NCBI GenBank assembly: GCA_937995735.1
Contig: CALKIZ010000053.1
Coordinates: forward strand, 1 to 47,128
Direction: 5' to 3'
Length of the DNA stretch: 47,128 nt
Source of the DNA: an uncultured Neomegalonema sp.
GTDB lineage: Bacteria > Pseudomonadota > Alphaproteobacteria > Rhodobacterales > Rhodobacteraceae
Both the position numbers and the translations under genes were made by a program. How positions within the stretch are numbered: position 1 is the first letter of the stretch; each line of letters opens with the position of its first letter. The notes below the pieces were generated by a model. That model did no database searches. It was not told where the DNA came from and saw only the letters and a program-made list of their open reading frames with translations. Shown here one piece after another: positions 9,369 to 17,765 of this stretch.

Positions 9369-9421
9369 ATAAATCTCGCCAGACACCCGAGCCGAAGGCT
9401 ACGAAGGTATTTTAGGCACCA

Positions 9422-12058
9422 TTAAAACCGCTTTTGCAGGCGATCCAAGTAGTCGCGTTCGCCTTCTGAACGATCCCGTTCTGATTGGCGACGACGGATT
9501 TCCCGTTGAATTTCCAAGGCGCGGTTTCGTGCGCGCTCTCCGGGGACTTCAACACCCAACCCATCATCCGGTCCAGCGGAACGGCTGAGGCGGCCAAATG
9601 GATCGAATTGCTCAGAGTTTGCACCTGCTTCGGTTCCGTTTTGGCGTCCGTTCGGATCGCCATTGCCTTGCTCACCGTTACGAGCGGCTTCTTCCGCAAG
9701 CGCCTGAGCGCCTTCCCGCAGACGGTCCAAAGCACGTGCCTGCCGGTCAATCGCGCTGTTCAGGTCGCCATCACCGATGCTGTCGCGGGCCTCGCCCATT
9801 TCACGTTCAGCGTCACCAAGCGCGTCACGCGCACCGGGAGCATCCATACCGCCCAGCATTCCGTCGAGTTCGCCGCGCAGACCCTCTTGCCGTCCGCGAA
9901 GAGTACCCTCACCGCCGCGACCGCTCTGACCACCTTCGCGGCCTCTACCGCCTTGACCTTGGCCGAATTGCTGGCCTTGGCCTTGACCGGGTTGGCCTTC
10001 TTGACCCTGACCTTGCTGGCCCTGTCCGTTCTGACCTTGCCCTTGCTGACCATTTTGACCCTGTTGGCCTTGCTGTCCCTGTTGCCCGTTCTGACCTTGC
10101 TGGCCGGGCCGCTGGTCTTGCGAGCCGTTTTGACCGTTCTGCAAATCTTGGAAAGTCTCGTCGGCCAGTTCCTGCTGACGGCGCATCATGTCTTGCAGTG
10201 CTTGTTCTTGCTGGCTGCTCTGGCCTTCGCCTTGGCCTTGCGACATCTGGAGGTTTTCGAGCATTTGACTAAGCGCAGAGAGCATCTGTTCGGCTTGATC
10301 GCGCGAACCATCTTTGGCGGTCTGTTCCAGTTGATCCAACAGCTTTTCAAGATCTTCGCGGGTCATGCTCTGTTGATTTTGGCTTTGCTGACCTTGCTGT
10401 GGTTGTTGGCCGTTTTGTTGATCGCGCATCGCCTGACGCGCCATCTCGTCAAGGTATTCGTTCATTTTATTGCGCAGTTCCGCCATTAACTGTTCGAGTT
10501 CTTCGTCGGAGGCTCCGCGTTCCAGCGCATCCTGTAAGCGGCGCTGTGCCGCGCGTAGTTGCTCCAGCGCATTATCCAAATCGCCTTCTTCCAGGCGAAG
10601 CGCGGCTTGCCACAGAAGATCAAGAACATCCGTACGTTCTTCGAGAAAACGGTCTTCATTGACAGCATAGGTCAGGCGCTTTTTCGCCGTCGATGTCGCT
10701 AGAAAGGCTGTAGAATCGTTGAAATAATCATCAGGATAATCGGTAAACGCCTCGATCATATCGAGGGCATCCCAAGCAACCCGATAATCCCATGCGAGGT
10801 CGCGGCGCTGTTCAACCAGCGCTTTTGCCATCGGCTCCGTGAAGATACGCCCCGGCAGGATAAACGATACCGGATCGGATTCCGTGACATGCCCTGCTGC
10901 ATCTTCGGCAAACAGCGTCATGGTGACAGGCGATCCAACCCAAGGATGCTCGGCAAAGTCTTGTTCAACGGTTTGTTCAATAACCTCGTCCGCGAGCGCC
11001 GATGGCGGGGTCAGCGGCATCTCAATCGGCTCGTCAATCTCATCAGGAGCATCGGCCATACCCGAGCGGTCCGCGACGATAACAGCACGCGCTGAAACGA
11101 CGCCATAATCATCTTCGGCGGTGAAAGCGAAGCCAAGCCCACGGGTGGCTGTGGGAGCGGGCGGTGTCGTAACACCAATCTCCGGCGCGGTATCGGGAAT
11201 AACAGTCATCGCCCATTCGCCGAGCGAGTCTTCCCCGTAAGTCACGTTTAGCTCGGTATCTTCAGTAATCGTCGCGGTCAGGCCGAAGACGCCGCCAGCG
11301 TCTTCGATAAACCCGTCGCCGAGTCCGTTCGCGCTTGGCGCTTCGAGGACACCACTCGCGCGGATTGTCACCACTGATCCAGTTGGGATCGCCAACGCTT
11401 CACCCGCTTTTTCCGTCATATAGATCGGCGCGACACCCGTATAAGGTGGCGGCGCAACCCATGCTTCCAATGCTGGTGTTAAAGCGGCAATTTCTGCAAC
11501 AGCCGGTGTGGGGCTAAGCAAAGACGCAACCCGATCCGCCCCGCCGATCCGCGAATACGCGATGGAGATGACCAACAGCAGCGCCGCAATAAATCGCAAA
11601 CCCCAAGTGTCGAAAGCCGAAAGCCGCGTGTCAGGAGCCGGAACCCGCGCATCTTCGACTTCGCGCATCAAGCGTTCACGGTGCGCTTCCCACATCCGCC
11701 GTGTATCGGAATTCTCATGACCGACGGCGATGTCTTCATCAAGCATCGACGCGGCGCGATCATTCAAGCCCTCATCAAGCGAGCGCAGTACCTCGCCCCG
11801 ACTAGGTGCTTTCAACTGGACAATACCGCGTATCAGTGCAGCAAGACCTAAAACCCCGAGAATTCCGGCGATGATAACCGGCCAATTCCCCGGTGCAGAG
11901 GTAAACACGCCCAAAAACCAAAGCGCAGCCGCGATACACGCAACAACCCATAACGGCCAGAAAGCCCGTAAAAGCCGCCCAATCCAGAGCGACCGTTTCG
12001 CAGCGCGCGCTTTTGTTTGCAGCGCCTTTGGCAATCTTGGGGCCATCGGAGTCGTCAT
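9422..12058 (-). CDS. TIGR02302 family (DUF4175) membrane protein
   Basis: An 878-residue alphaproteobacterial membrane protein of unknown biochemical function that habitually sits beside lysA. Two hydrophobic helices lie near residues 25-70 (LLRAFWPLWVVACIAAALWFL; VIIAGILGVLGLAALIRGIV) and a third near 135-155 (FIAALLLVISIAYS). They are followed by a periplasmic-looking beta-rich region and a long coiled helical region (LRLEEGDLDNALEQLRAAQRRLQDALERG). Residues about 640-720 are an extreme low-complexity Gln/Gly/Asn tract built on QGQ/NGQ units. The C-terminus is charged (RRQSERDRSEGERDYLDRLQKRF). I start at ATG 12058, which has AGGAGA nine bases upstream; the frame extends to 12112 but would overlap lysA. 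The 10-bp gap after lysA supports co-transcription. Confidence 0.88.
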   Translation of the reverse strand: MTTPMAPRLPKALQTKARAAKRSLWIGRLLRAFWPLWVVACIAAALWFLGVFTSAPGNWPVIIAGILGVLGLAALIRGIVQLKAPSRGEVLRSLDEGLNDRAASMLDEDIAVGHENSDTRRMWEAHRERLMREVEDARVPAPDTRLSAFDTWGLRFIAALLLVISIAYSRIGGADRVASLLSPTPAVAEIAALTPALEAWVAPPPYTGVAPIYMTEKAGEALAIPTGSVVTIRASGVLEAPSANGLGDGFIEDAGGVFGLTATITEDTELNVTYGEDSLGEWAMTVIPDTAPEIGVTTPPAPTATRGLGFAFTAEDDYGVVSARAVIVADRSGMADAPDEIDEPIEMPLTPPSALADEVIEQTVEQDFAEHPWVGSPVTMTLFAEDAAGHVTESDPVSFILPGRIFTEPMAKALVEQRRDLAWDYRVAWDALDMIEAFTDYPDDYFNDSTAFLATSTAKKRLTYAVNEDRFLEERTDVLDLLWQAALRLEEGDLDNALEQLRAAQRRLQDALERGASDEELEQLMAELRNKMNEYLDEMARQAMRDQQNGQQPQQGQQSQNQQSMTREDLEKLLDQLEQTAKDGSRDQAEQMLSALSQMLENLQMSQGQGEGQSSQQEQALQDMMRRQQELADETFQDLQNGQNGSQDQRPGQQGQNGQQGQQGQQGQNGQQGQGQNGQGQQGQGQEGQPGQGQGQQFGQGQGGRGREGGQSGRGGEGTLRGRQEGLRGELDGMLGGMDAPGARDALGDAEREMGEARDSIGDGDLNSAIDRQARALDRLREGAQALAEEAARNGEQGNGDPNGRQNGTEAGANSEQFDPFGRLSRSAGPDDGLGVEVPGERARNRALEIQREIRRRQSERDRSEGERDYLDRLQKRF

Positions 12059-12068
12059 ACGGTGTCTC

Positions 12069-13376
12069 CTAAGCAGTATCCTTGGGCGGTAGAGGCGTCT
12101 CATCCTCCTCAAACCACTCAGGCATGCAGTCTTTTCCTAACATATCGTCATATGTGAGGCGCGGTCGAGCAATTACAAAGCGATCTTTGCTCACAATTAC
12201 CTCAGGTGCGGGCGGACGGGTGTTATATTCAGACGCCATAACAGCACCATAAGCACCGGCAGAGCGGAAAAACACGAGATCATTTTGCTCGATTTTCGGC
12301 ATAAGCCTTTGTTTTGCAAAAGTATCACCGCTTTCACAAATAGGCCCAACGACATCATAGGTCTGTTTAGAGGTGTCAGTGGACGCTTCCTTAACAGGGT
12401 CAATATCGTGCCATGCGTCATAAAGCGCAGGACGCACCAAATCATTCATGGCCGCATCAAGGATCAAAAACTGCTGTCCGGCGTTTTCCTTCACATAGAC
12501 CGTCTTAGCGACAAGAATACCCGCATTGGCTGCAATCAAACGGCCCGGTTCAATCTCAAATTCCCGATCATGCATCCCGGCAAAGACCCGCCGGACCATC
12601 GCACCATAATCAAAAGGCAACGGAGGCGGCTGATTATCCCGCGTATAGGGCACTCCAAGGCCGCCCCCCAAATCGATCCGGGGAATTGGGATACCGTCCG
12701 CTTCCAACCGTCCGATCAAATCCCGCATCAATGAGTACGCTTGCCCATACGGTTCTAAATCAGTGAGTTGAGAGCCGATATGCATGTCGACACCGACAAC
12801 TCTGATCCCCTGCATTTCTGCGGCTTTACGGTAAAGGCGCGGCGCGTCTTCATAGGCGATACCGAATTTATTCTCGGCTTTTCCAGTCGAGATTTTTTCG
12901 TGGGTTTTCGCGTCAACATCAGGATTCACCCGCATAGACACTGGCGCAACGGCATTCAGGCTCAGAGCAACATCATTGAGCAATTCTAATTCAGGTTCAG
13001 ACTCAACATTGATCTGCCTAACATCATTATTCAGAGCAAACTCAAGTTCTTGTCGGGTTTTACCCACACCGGAGAAGATAACTCTCTCACCAGGAATTCC
13101 CGCCGCAAGCGCCCGCCGAAATTCGCCTTCAGAAACGACATCCGCCCCGGACCCGAGCCGACCCAGCGTTTTTAAAACTGCAAGATTAGAATTGGCCTTA
13201 ACCGCATAACAAATAAGACAATTCAAGCCCTCAAGCGCTTCCTCGAACAAACGATAATGCCGCTCAAGGGTCGCTGTTGAATAACAATAAAACGGCGTCC
13301 CAACTGCTTCCGCAATTTCTGCTACAGCAACATCTTCGGCGTATAGCGCGCCATTCCGATAGAGAAAGTGGTCCAA
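12069..13376 (-). CDS. lysA: Diaminopimelate decarboxylase LysA
   Basis: PLP enzyme of the alanine-racemase fold that decarboxylates meso-diaminopimelate to L-lysine, the last step of lysine synthesis. At 435 residues it has family length. Recognisable segments are TPFYCYSTATLERHY, CYAVKANSNLAVLKTLGRLGSGADVVSEGE (PLP-lysine AVKAN), VSMRVNPDVDAKTHEKISTGKAENKFGI, DMHIGSQLTD, IDLGGGLGVPY, EPGRLIAANAG and VGPICESGDTFAK. The start is TTG at 13376 with GGAG seven bases upstream; the translated N-terminus MDHFLYRNGALYAEDV matches the family, so the rare start is convincing. It lies between the small lipoprotein and the TIGR02302 gene on the same strand and is probably transcribed with both. Confidence 0.96.
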   Translation of the reverse strand: MDHFLYRNGALYAEDVAVAEIAEAVGTPFYCYSTATLERHYRLFEEALEGLNCLICYAVKANSNLAVLKTLGRLGSGADVVSEGEFRRALAAGIPGERVIFSGVGKTRQELEFALNNDVRQINVESEPELELLNDVALSLNAVAPVSMRVNPDVDAKTHEKISTGKAENKFGIAYEDAPRLYRKAAEMQGIRVVGVDMHIGSQLTDLEPYGQAYSLMRDLIGRLEADGIPIPRIDLGGGLGVPYTRDNQPPPLPFDYGAMVRRVFAGMHDREFEIEPGRLIAANAGILVAKTVYVKENAGQQFLILDAAMNDLVRPALYDAWHDIDPVKEASTDTSKQTYDVVGPICESGDTFAKQRLMPKIEQNDLVFFRSAGAYGAVMASEYNTRPPAPEVIVSKDRFVIARPRLTYDDMLGKDCMPEWFEEDETPLPPKDTA

Positions 13377-13439
13377 ACCCGCGCTCCGCTTTGATGTAAT
13401 TCGCCTAAAAGTTTTTCCAGAAAGCCGTTACGTAGCTTT

Positions 13440-13604
13440 TCAGAATAGAGTTTCGCGGGGTTTTGGGGGCGTTCGGCTTCCCTTTTGGATGGAAGAAGTC
13501 GCCACAACAGGCGGTTCCACACCAGACTCGCGGACAGGATCACCCTTGACCCCACAAGATGAAAGCACACCGGCTGCTACGGCAGATAAAACTAAGTATT
13601 TCAT
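13440..13604 (-). CDS. LptM-like small lipoprotein upstream of lysA
   Basis: A 54-residue lipoprotein, too short for most ORF cut-offs. It reads MKYLVLSAVAAGVLSSCG, then VKGDPVRESG, and ends PPKPRETLF. Residues 1-16 are a classical lipoprotein signal, the lipobox is L-S-S-C with the lipidated Cys at residue 17, and the mature end CGVKGDP matches the 'CG-x-K-G-x-x-x-P' start of the LptM/YifL (LPAM motif) family. LptM helps assemble the LPS translocon LptDE in enterobacteria; whether this homologue does so is inference. The gene stops 63 bases before the lysA start and follows gapR by 39 bases. A small lipoprotein just ahead of lysA is a recurring arrangement in alphaproteobacteria, which supports it. 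The ribosome site is weak (GATGAAG). Confidence 0.82.
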   Translation of the reverse strand: MKYLVLSAVAAGVLSSCGVKGDPVRESGVEPPVVATSSIQKGSRTPPKPRETLF

Positions 13605-13643
13605 GGGTTGAACTTCATCACATCATCCAAACCACATCAAGCA

Positions 13644-13910
13644 TCAGCTCGAAGACATTCCCAATGCGTGCATATAAAGATCGAGCATGGCTTCTTCTTC
13701 GGATCGCTCAGACGGGTCTTTCTTCCGCAAAGCAACGATTTTTCTTAGGGTTTTGGTGTCGAAACCATTTCCTTTTGCCTCGGCATAAACTTCTTTGATT
13801 TGTTCAGCGACTTCGCGTTTTTCTTCGTCTAACCGCTCAATGCGCTCGACAATCGTGCGAAGCTGATCCGCAGCAACCTGCACAGTCGAAAAATCGTCGT
13901 CGTCAGCCAT
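13644..13910 (-). CDS. gapR: GapR family DNA-binding protein (DUF2312)
   Basis: An 88-residue protein matching the GapR/DUF2312 family along its whole length: [54 protein letters not shown] is the characteristic long helix plus basic turn, followed by a short C-terminal helix ([14 protein letters not shown]). In Caulobacter, GapR is an abundant nucleoid protein that clamps overtwisted A/T-rich DNA ahead of replication and transcription machinery and assists gyrase and topoisomerase IV. Lys and Arg residues at 46-66 would line the DNA channel. The ATG is preceded by GGGAA. It is on the same strand as the lysA group and downstream of the UbiH-family gene, with short gaps. High confidence from near full-length similarity. 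Confidence 0.93.
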   Translation of the reverse strand: MADDDDFSTVQVAADQLRTIVERIERLDEEKREVAEQIKEVYAEAKGNGFDTKTLRKIVALRKKDPSERSEEEAMLDLYMHALGMSSS

Positions 13911-13988
13911 AATCTAAAGTTCCCACCGTTCTGCAATCTTATTCGCGAGGCGCTTGGATAAGGCCAAGCAGCCATTGCCGCAAGCCCG

Positions 13989-15173
13989 TTATCCGCCCAT
14001 ACCGACCCGCATCGCAAATTGCTTTGCTGGTGCTGTTCGCCCAAGCACACCTAGCCCAGCTCGCCTAATGTCCCGCACGAAGCCCACGGAACTAAGAACC
14101 GAGCGATTCAGCAGGTCAACACCGACCGTTCTAGCGACAATATCGGGCATCCGCTGGCGTGCGTATCGCTTGAGTATATCCGCCGAACCGGGGTCATCCG
14201 CTTGCTCGACCAATCCCGCCAAAGTCTCAACATCGCGAAGCGAGGTATTAAACCCTTGCGCACCAATGGGCGGAAATGCGTGAGCCGCTTCTGCGATCAG
14301 GGCAATACGCGGCGCGGTCAGTCCTTTTGCAACGCAAATAGCAGAGGTCCAGACTGCCCGATCTTGAACAGTCTCGATTTGGCCGAGGACATTTTGGCTG
14401 TGATCCTGCAATTCTGCACGGAAAGCATCATCATCAAGATCAATAAGCCTATCGGCTTCCGCATCCGGGTTCATCCAGACCACTCCAGATGAATTTCCGG
14501 GCAAAGGCGCAAAAGTCAGTGGCCCACCAACATGATGCATCTCGGTAGAAATTCCGTCATGCGCTTGAGAGTGATTGACACGGCAAGCGATGATCTTCTG
14601 GCCGAACTCCCAATCGCGATGGCCGATATTGGCCGTCTCGCGGATAAACGAGTTCCGACCATCTGCCGCAATCAGCAGTTTTGCACGAAGGGACGCGCCG
14701 TTGCTCAGAGTCACGAAAATCGCATCCCGCCGCGTCATGAAATGCGTTATTTTCGTTTGGCAAATCAGCTCAGCTTTATCGAGCGCATCAATCCGGTCCG
14801 CCAAAGCGAGACGCCCTTTGCCGTTCTCGACATTCCAGCCAAACGGCCCATCGCCAAGTTCAGCCGCTTCAAACAAAACATCCTCACGAATATCAGGGGT
14901 CTTGCCGCCACAATCCAAAATACGCAGCCCCATCATCGGTTGAGCATCGGCGGCAATAGCATCCCATGCCCCGGCTTTGCGCAAAGTTTCGACGCCGGGC
15001 ATCAAAACCGCTGTCGTCCTCTTGTCCCGTTCAGCAGTTTCTGCGCTTGGCCTTGGTCCCGCCTCGACACAAACAGTAGAGAACCCAGCCGCCGTAAGGC
15101 GTGCCGTCATCGCCAAACCCGCAAGCCCTCCGCCGACAACGATGACATCAACGGTCAACCGCTCGCCCATCAA
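13989..15173 (-). CDS. UbiH/UbiF-family FAD-dependent hydroxylase
   Basis: A 394-residue class A flavin monooxygenase of the UbiH/UbiF/COQ6 group, which hydroxylates the ring of ubiquinone precursors. The FAD dinucleotide fold is at the N-terminus (DVIVVGGGLAGLAMTARLTAAGFSTVCVE). The second FAD/NADPH motif is LLIAADGRNSFIRE. The third reads ALIAEAAHAFPPIGAQGFNTSLRDVETLA, a variant of the usual G-D/N-AAH...P...GQG-N with AEAAH and GAQG. Which ring position it acts on cannot be decided from sequence. Its start codon overlaps the upstream nucleotidase stop (ATGA at 15170-15173), giving a coupled msrB-nucleotidase-hydroxylase operon. Confidence 0.88.
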   Translation of the reverse strand: MMGERLTVDVIVVGGGLAGLAMTARLTAAGFSTVCVEAGPRPSAETAERDKRTTAVLMPGVETLRKAGAWDAIAADAQPMMGLRILDCGGKTPDIREDVLFEAAELGDGPFGWNVENGKGRLALADRIDALDKAELICQTKITHFMTRRDAIFVTLSNGASLRAKLLIAADGRNSFIRETANIGHRDWEFGQKIIACRVNHSQAHDGISTEMHHVGGPLTFAPLPGNSSGVVWMNPDAEADRLIDLDDDAFRAELQDHSQNVLGQIETVQDRAVWTSAICVAKGLTAPRIALIAEAAHAFPPIGAQGFNTSLRDVETLAGLVEQADDPGSADILKRYARQRMPDIVARTVGVDLLNRSVLSSVGFVRDIRRAGLGVLGRTAPAKQFAMRVGMGG

Positions 15174-15856
15174 TCCGTTCTCCTCTGAGCAATCGCCTGC
15201 ACAAACCCGGTCAAGTCTTCCGCAACAAAATGGACGTGTTCGTCATCAGAACCAAGCGACGCCCAGTCGCAGGATGTGGGCACAAAGACGCAGCGCATTC
15301 CAAGCGCATGAGGAACCACCAAATTATGCGCCATATCCTCAAACATAGCGGCACAGGTGGCCTCGCCTCCGGTTTCTTCCAGCACGCGGTCATAAGCCGA
15401 TTGCGCTGGCTTCGGGATGTAGCGCGACGTGCGAATATCGTAGATGTCGTCAAAAGCCCCAGCGATCCCGATACGGCCAAGCACATTCTGCGCATGTTCC
15501 CGATTGGCATTGCTGTGGATGACTTTGCGTCCCGGCAAGTTCGCAATCGCTGCACCCAAGTCAGGGTTCGGCTGGATTTCCGAAATATCGACATCATGGA
15601 CATAAGCATTAAACGCATCCGGTTCGACACCATGATGCAGCATCAACCCCCGCATAGTTAGGCCGTATTTTTGAAAATACTCGGTCTGTAATGACGCAGC
15701 CTCAGGTTGCTCTACCCCAAGCAAATCAATGATGTAGCCTTGCATTTTATCGTGAACTTGCTGCCACATCGTCTCAGGGCGCGGATAAAGCGTGTTGTCC
15801 AGATCAAAAATCCAGAGATCAACATCATCAAACGCCGTCAGGTCAGCGGCAATCAC
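15170..15856 (-). CDS. HAD-family pyrimidine 5'-nucleotidase
   Basis: A 228-residue HAD hydrolase. Motif I is IFDLDNTLYPR (nucleophile and acid Asp at about residues 18 and 20), motif II is VIHSN (Ser) and motif IV is AAMFEDMAHNL (acidic pair E/D). A helical cap follows motif I (METMWQQVHDKMQGYIIDLLG-like region). The sequence belongs to the SDT1/pyrimidine 5'-nucleotidase group common in alphaproteobacteria, which dephosphorylates UMP/CMP-type nucleotides and sometimes PLP. The GTG start overlaps the msrB stop (15853-15856), and the stop overlaps the next gene's start. This indicates translational coupling through all three genes. Confidence 0.87.
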   Translation of the reverse strand: MIAADLTAFDDVDLWIFDLDNTLYPRPETMWQQVHDKMQGYIIDLLGVEQPEAASLQTEYFQKYGLTMRGLMLHHGVEPDAFNAYVHDVDISEIQPNPDLGAAIANLPGRKVIHSNANREHAQNVLGRIGIAGAFDDIYDIRTSRYIPKPAQSAYDRVLEETGGEATCAAMFEDMAHNLVVPHALGMRCVFVPTSCDWASLGSDDEHVHFVAEDLTGFVQAIAQRRTD

Positions 15857-16248
15857 TCTTCAGGCTCGAACCGCAGAGCAACACCATTCATGCAATACCG
15901 CATTCCCGTCGGTGCAGGACCGTCATTGAAAACATGCCCTAAATGCCCATCGCAACGCGCGCATATCACCTCGGTTCTACGCATGAAAAAGCCATTGTCA
16001 GCATGTTCTTCAACCGCTTCGGGTCCAATTGGTTGATAGAAACTTGGCCATCCGGTTCCCGAATCGAACTTTGTTGCAGCCTCAAACAAAGGCGCGTCAC
16101 ACCCGGCACAGAGGAATGTCCCACCGGCTTTTGGAAAGTTATCGTTGGTAAAGGCGCGTTCAGTACCTTTTTTTCGCAGCACGCGATACGCTTCAGGGGA
16201 CAGCATTTCATGCCATTCTTTTTCTGATTTCAGTATCTTATCAACCAT
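15853..16248 (-). CDS. msrB: Peptide-methionine (R)-S-oxide reductase MsrB
   Basis: A 131-residue MsrB that reduces methionine-R-sulfoxide in damaged proteins, using thioredoxin. The two zinc CxxC pairs are CAGC and CARC, and the substrate segment FDSGTGWPSFYQPI is present. The catalytic Cys lies in GMRYCMNGVALRFEPE; the usual 'RYCxNSxxLxF' Ser is Gly here, a tolerated change. There is no signal peptide, so it is cytosolic. The ATG has GAGGG eight bases upstream. It is first in the three-gene coupled operon and divergent from olsB, with a 138-bp shared upstream region. Confidence 0.95.
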   Translation of the reverse strand: MVDKILKSEKEWHEMLSPEAYRVLRKKGTERAFTNDNFPKAGGTFLCAGCDAPLFEAATKFDSGTGWPSFYQPIGPEAVEEHADNGFFMRRTEVICARCDGHLGHVFNDGPAPTGMRYCMNGVALRFEPEE

Positions 16249-16386
16249 TATTTTGCCCTCAATATTGTGAAAACAGATCCAAACCCTGTCATCATCGGAT
16301 CACACACCCCATGTAGTGCGCTGTAATAGGAAGTAGAACCTAAATTCGTCCAAAATACCTATACGGTACGAGCAGGAGTGAATGCC

Positions 16387-17136
16387 ATGCGATTTCCTTT
16401 CAAGGGCCAATACACCGTGCGCCTTGCCGCCGATGGGAATGATGTAAGAAAAGCGCAGGCTCTCCGCCACATGGCATTCATAGACGGAACCGGCGCGGCG
16501 ACACGCAATGAGGCACTGGATACAGATGATTTCGACGCCATTTGTGATCATATCCTGATCGAAGACGCGAAAACAGGCGATCTTGCTTGTTGCTTTCGCC
16601 TGCTTCCGCTCGAAAACGGTGCTGAGATAGACACCAGTTATTCCTCGCAATTCTACGATCTGGAAGCCCTCCGTTCATTTCCTAACCGGGTTGTAGAAAT
16701 GGGCCGATTTTGCACGCATCCAGATCATCGAACAGGTGAAGTTCTGCGGATCGCGTGGAGCGCAATGACTCGGTACGTTGATGCACGCGAGATCAAGTTG
16801 ATGATTGGTTGCTCCAGTTTTCATGGTATCGATGCGGAAACCTACCAAGATGCTTTTGCGCTGCTCAAAGACAATCACCTAGCGCCAACTTGCTGGCTTC
16901 CGCGCCCGAAAGCGGCAAATATCTTCGAGTTCGCGCGGAAGATGAGCCTAAAACGAACCGATAAAACAAGGGGTATGCGCTCAATGCCGCCGCTACTGCG
17001 CGGTTATTTATCAATGGGTGGTTGGGTCAGCGACCACGCAGTTATTGATCACGACATGAACACGTTGCACGTCTTTACCGGCCTGGAAATTAACCGAGTA
17101 CCAGACCGTATTAGTAAAGCCTTACGGAGAATATAG
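16387..17136 (+). CDS. olsB: Ornithine lipid N-acyltransferase OlsB
   Basis: A 249-residue GNAT-fold acyl-ACP-dependent acyltransferase. OlsB joins a 3-hydroxyacyl chain to ornithine, the first step to ornithine lipids, phosphorus-free membrane lipids made under phosphate limitation in many alphaproteobacteria. Family segments are YTVRLAADGNDVRKAQALRHMAFI, DICDHILIEDAKTGDLACCFRLLP-like, VVEMGRFCTHPDHR (conserved E-x-G-R-x-C) and MIGCSSFHGIDAETYQDAFALL. I choose ATG 16387 because AGGAG (16374-16378) is eight bases upstream; a GTG at 16378 overlaps the ribosome site. OlsA, the second enzyme, is not in the window. Divergent from msrB. No obvious Pho box was found by eye. Confidence 0.85.
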   Translation: MRFPFKGQYTVRLAADGNDVRKAQALRHMAFIDGTGAATRNEALDTDDFDAICDHILIEDAKTGDLACCFRLLPLENGAEIDTSYSSQFYDLEALRSFPNRVVEMGRFCTHPDHRTGEVLRIAWSAMTRYVDAREIKLMIGCSSFHGIDAETYQDAFALLKDNHLAPTCWLPRPKAANIFEFARKMSLKRTDKTRGMRSMPPLLRGYLSMGGWVSDHAVIDHDMNTLHVFTGLEINRVPDRISKALRRI

Positions 17137-17261
17137 CTCAGTTAATCAGTTTACACACCGCCCCAAAGCATTGTTTTGCTTAACAGGAATGAAAGATTAC
17201 ATCGTATATGCTTCAGCTCAACTTAGATTAACGTCGCTATGCGTTATTTTGGAGAGAGTTG

Positions 17262-17744
17262 ATGAAACGCAAACTTACTGCATTTGTAATCGCTGTGGCG
17301 AGCATCTCTCTTTGGTCGTTACCTGCAATTACAGCTGATTTTTACCATCAAGTCCCAAGTCAACAATACCATAGCGTGCATCTTGAGCCAGCTCTATATT
17401 GGCCGAAGACCACACACGAGCCTGCAATCTCAAAAACTTTAAGCACATTACCGAATATTCCGATCCAGCAAGTTCCTACACCAGCTTATAATTACGATTG
17501 GCAAAGCCAGCCAGCTCCGCAAGCTCCAGCAATCGCAGTGCCTCAGTTTTTCTATCCGCAACAAGGTTATTTCCCTCGCGATGAGATCAAACCTCAAATC
17601 GCGCCGGGTTATGAGTATGATTTCGGAGGTACAGGCTCTTACCCGCCCGCCTATCCGATTGAAGGCGCAAAATGGAAAGCTCCGCGCGCGGTTGGCTTAG
17701 GCCAAGAAGCGCAATTCGCACCGGAATATGCGCACTGCCCTCTC
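17262..17744 (+). CDS. Secreted Tyr/Pro/Gln-rich protein, unknown
   Basis: A roughly 160-residue protein with a clear Sec signal peptide (MKRKLTAFVIAVASISLWSLPAITA, cleavage likely before DFYHQ). The mature part is extended and low in predicted structure, with repeated Pro, Tyr and Gln (PAYNYDWQSQPAPQAPAIAVPQFFYPQQGYFP) and a single late Cys. No family recognised. ATG 17262 is preferred over the TTG three bases earlier; GGAGAG at 17251 is the ribosome site. It is flanked by olsB and by a convergent gene, so it is probably transcribed alone from the A/T-rich 17137-17258 region. Possibly a surface or envelope-associated protein; the stop codon follows at 17745-17747. Confidence 0.7.
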
Positions 17745-17765
17745 TAACATCTAAACCACTTATAT

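Noticed and set aside
9340-9380. Standard alphaproteobacterial LexA box (GTTC-N7-GTTC) for uvrA
   Set aside because: Half-sites are inverted with a 6-nt gap, so the direct-repeat rule is not met. Kept only as an unassigned palindrome.
9485-10489. 334-residue plus-strand frame, Leu/Thr-rich, opposite the TIGR02302 gene
   Set aside because: It arises from the Gln/Gly-rich repeat read on the other strand. Low-complexity Leu/Thr composition explains its apparent hydrophobicity.
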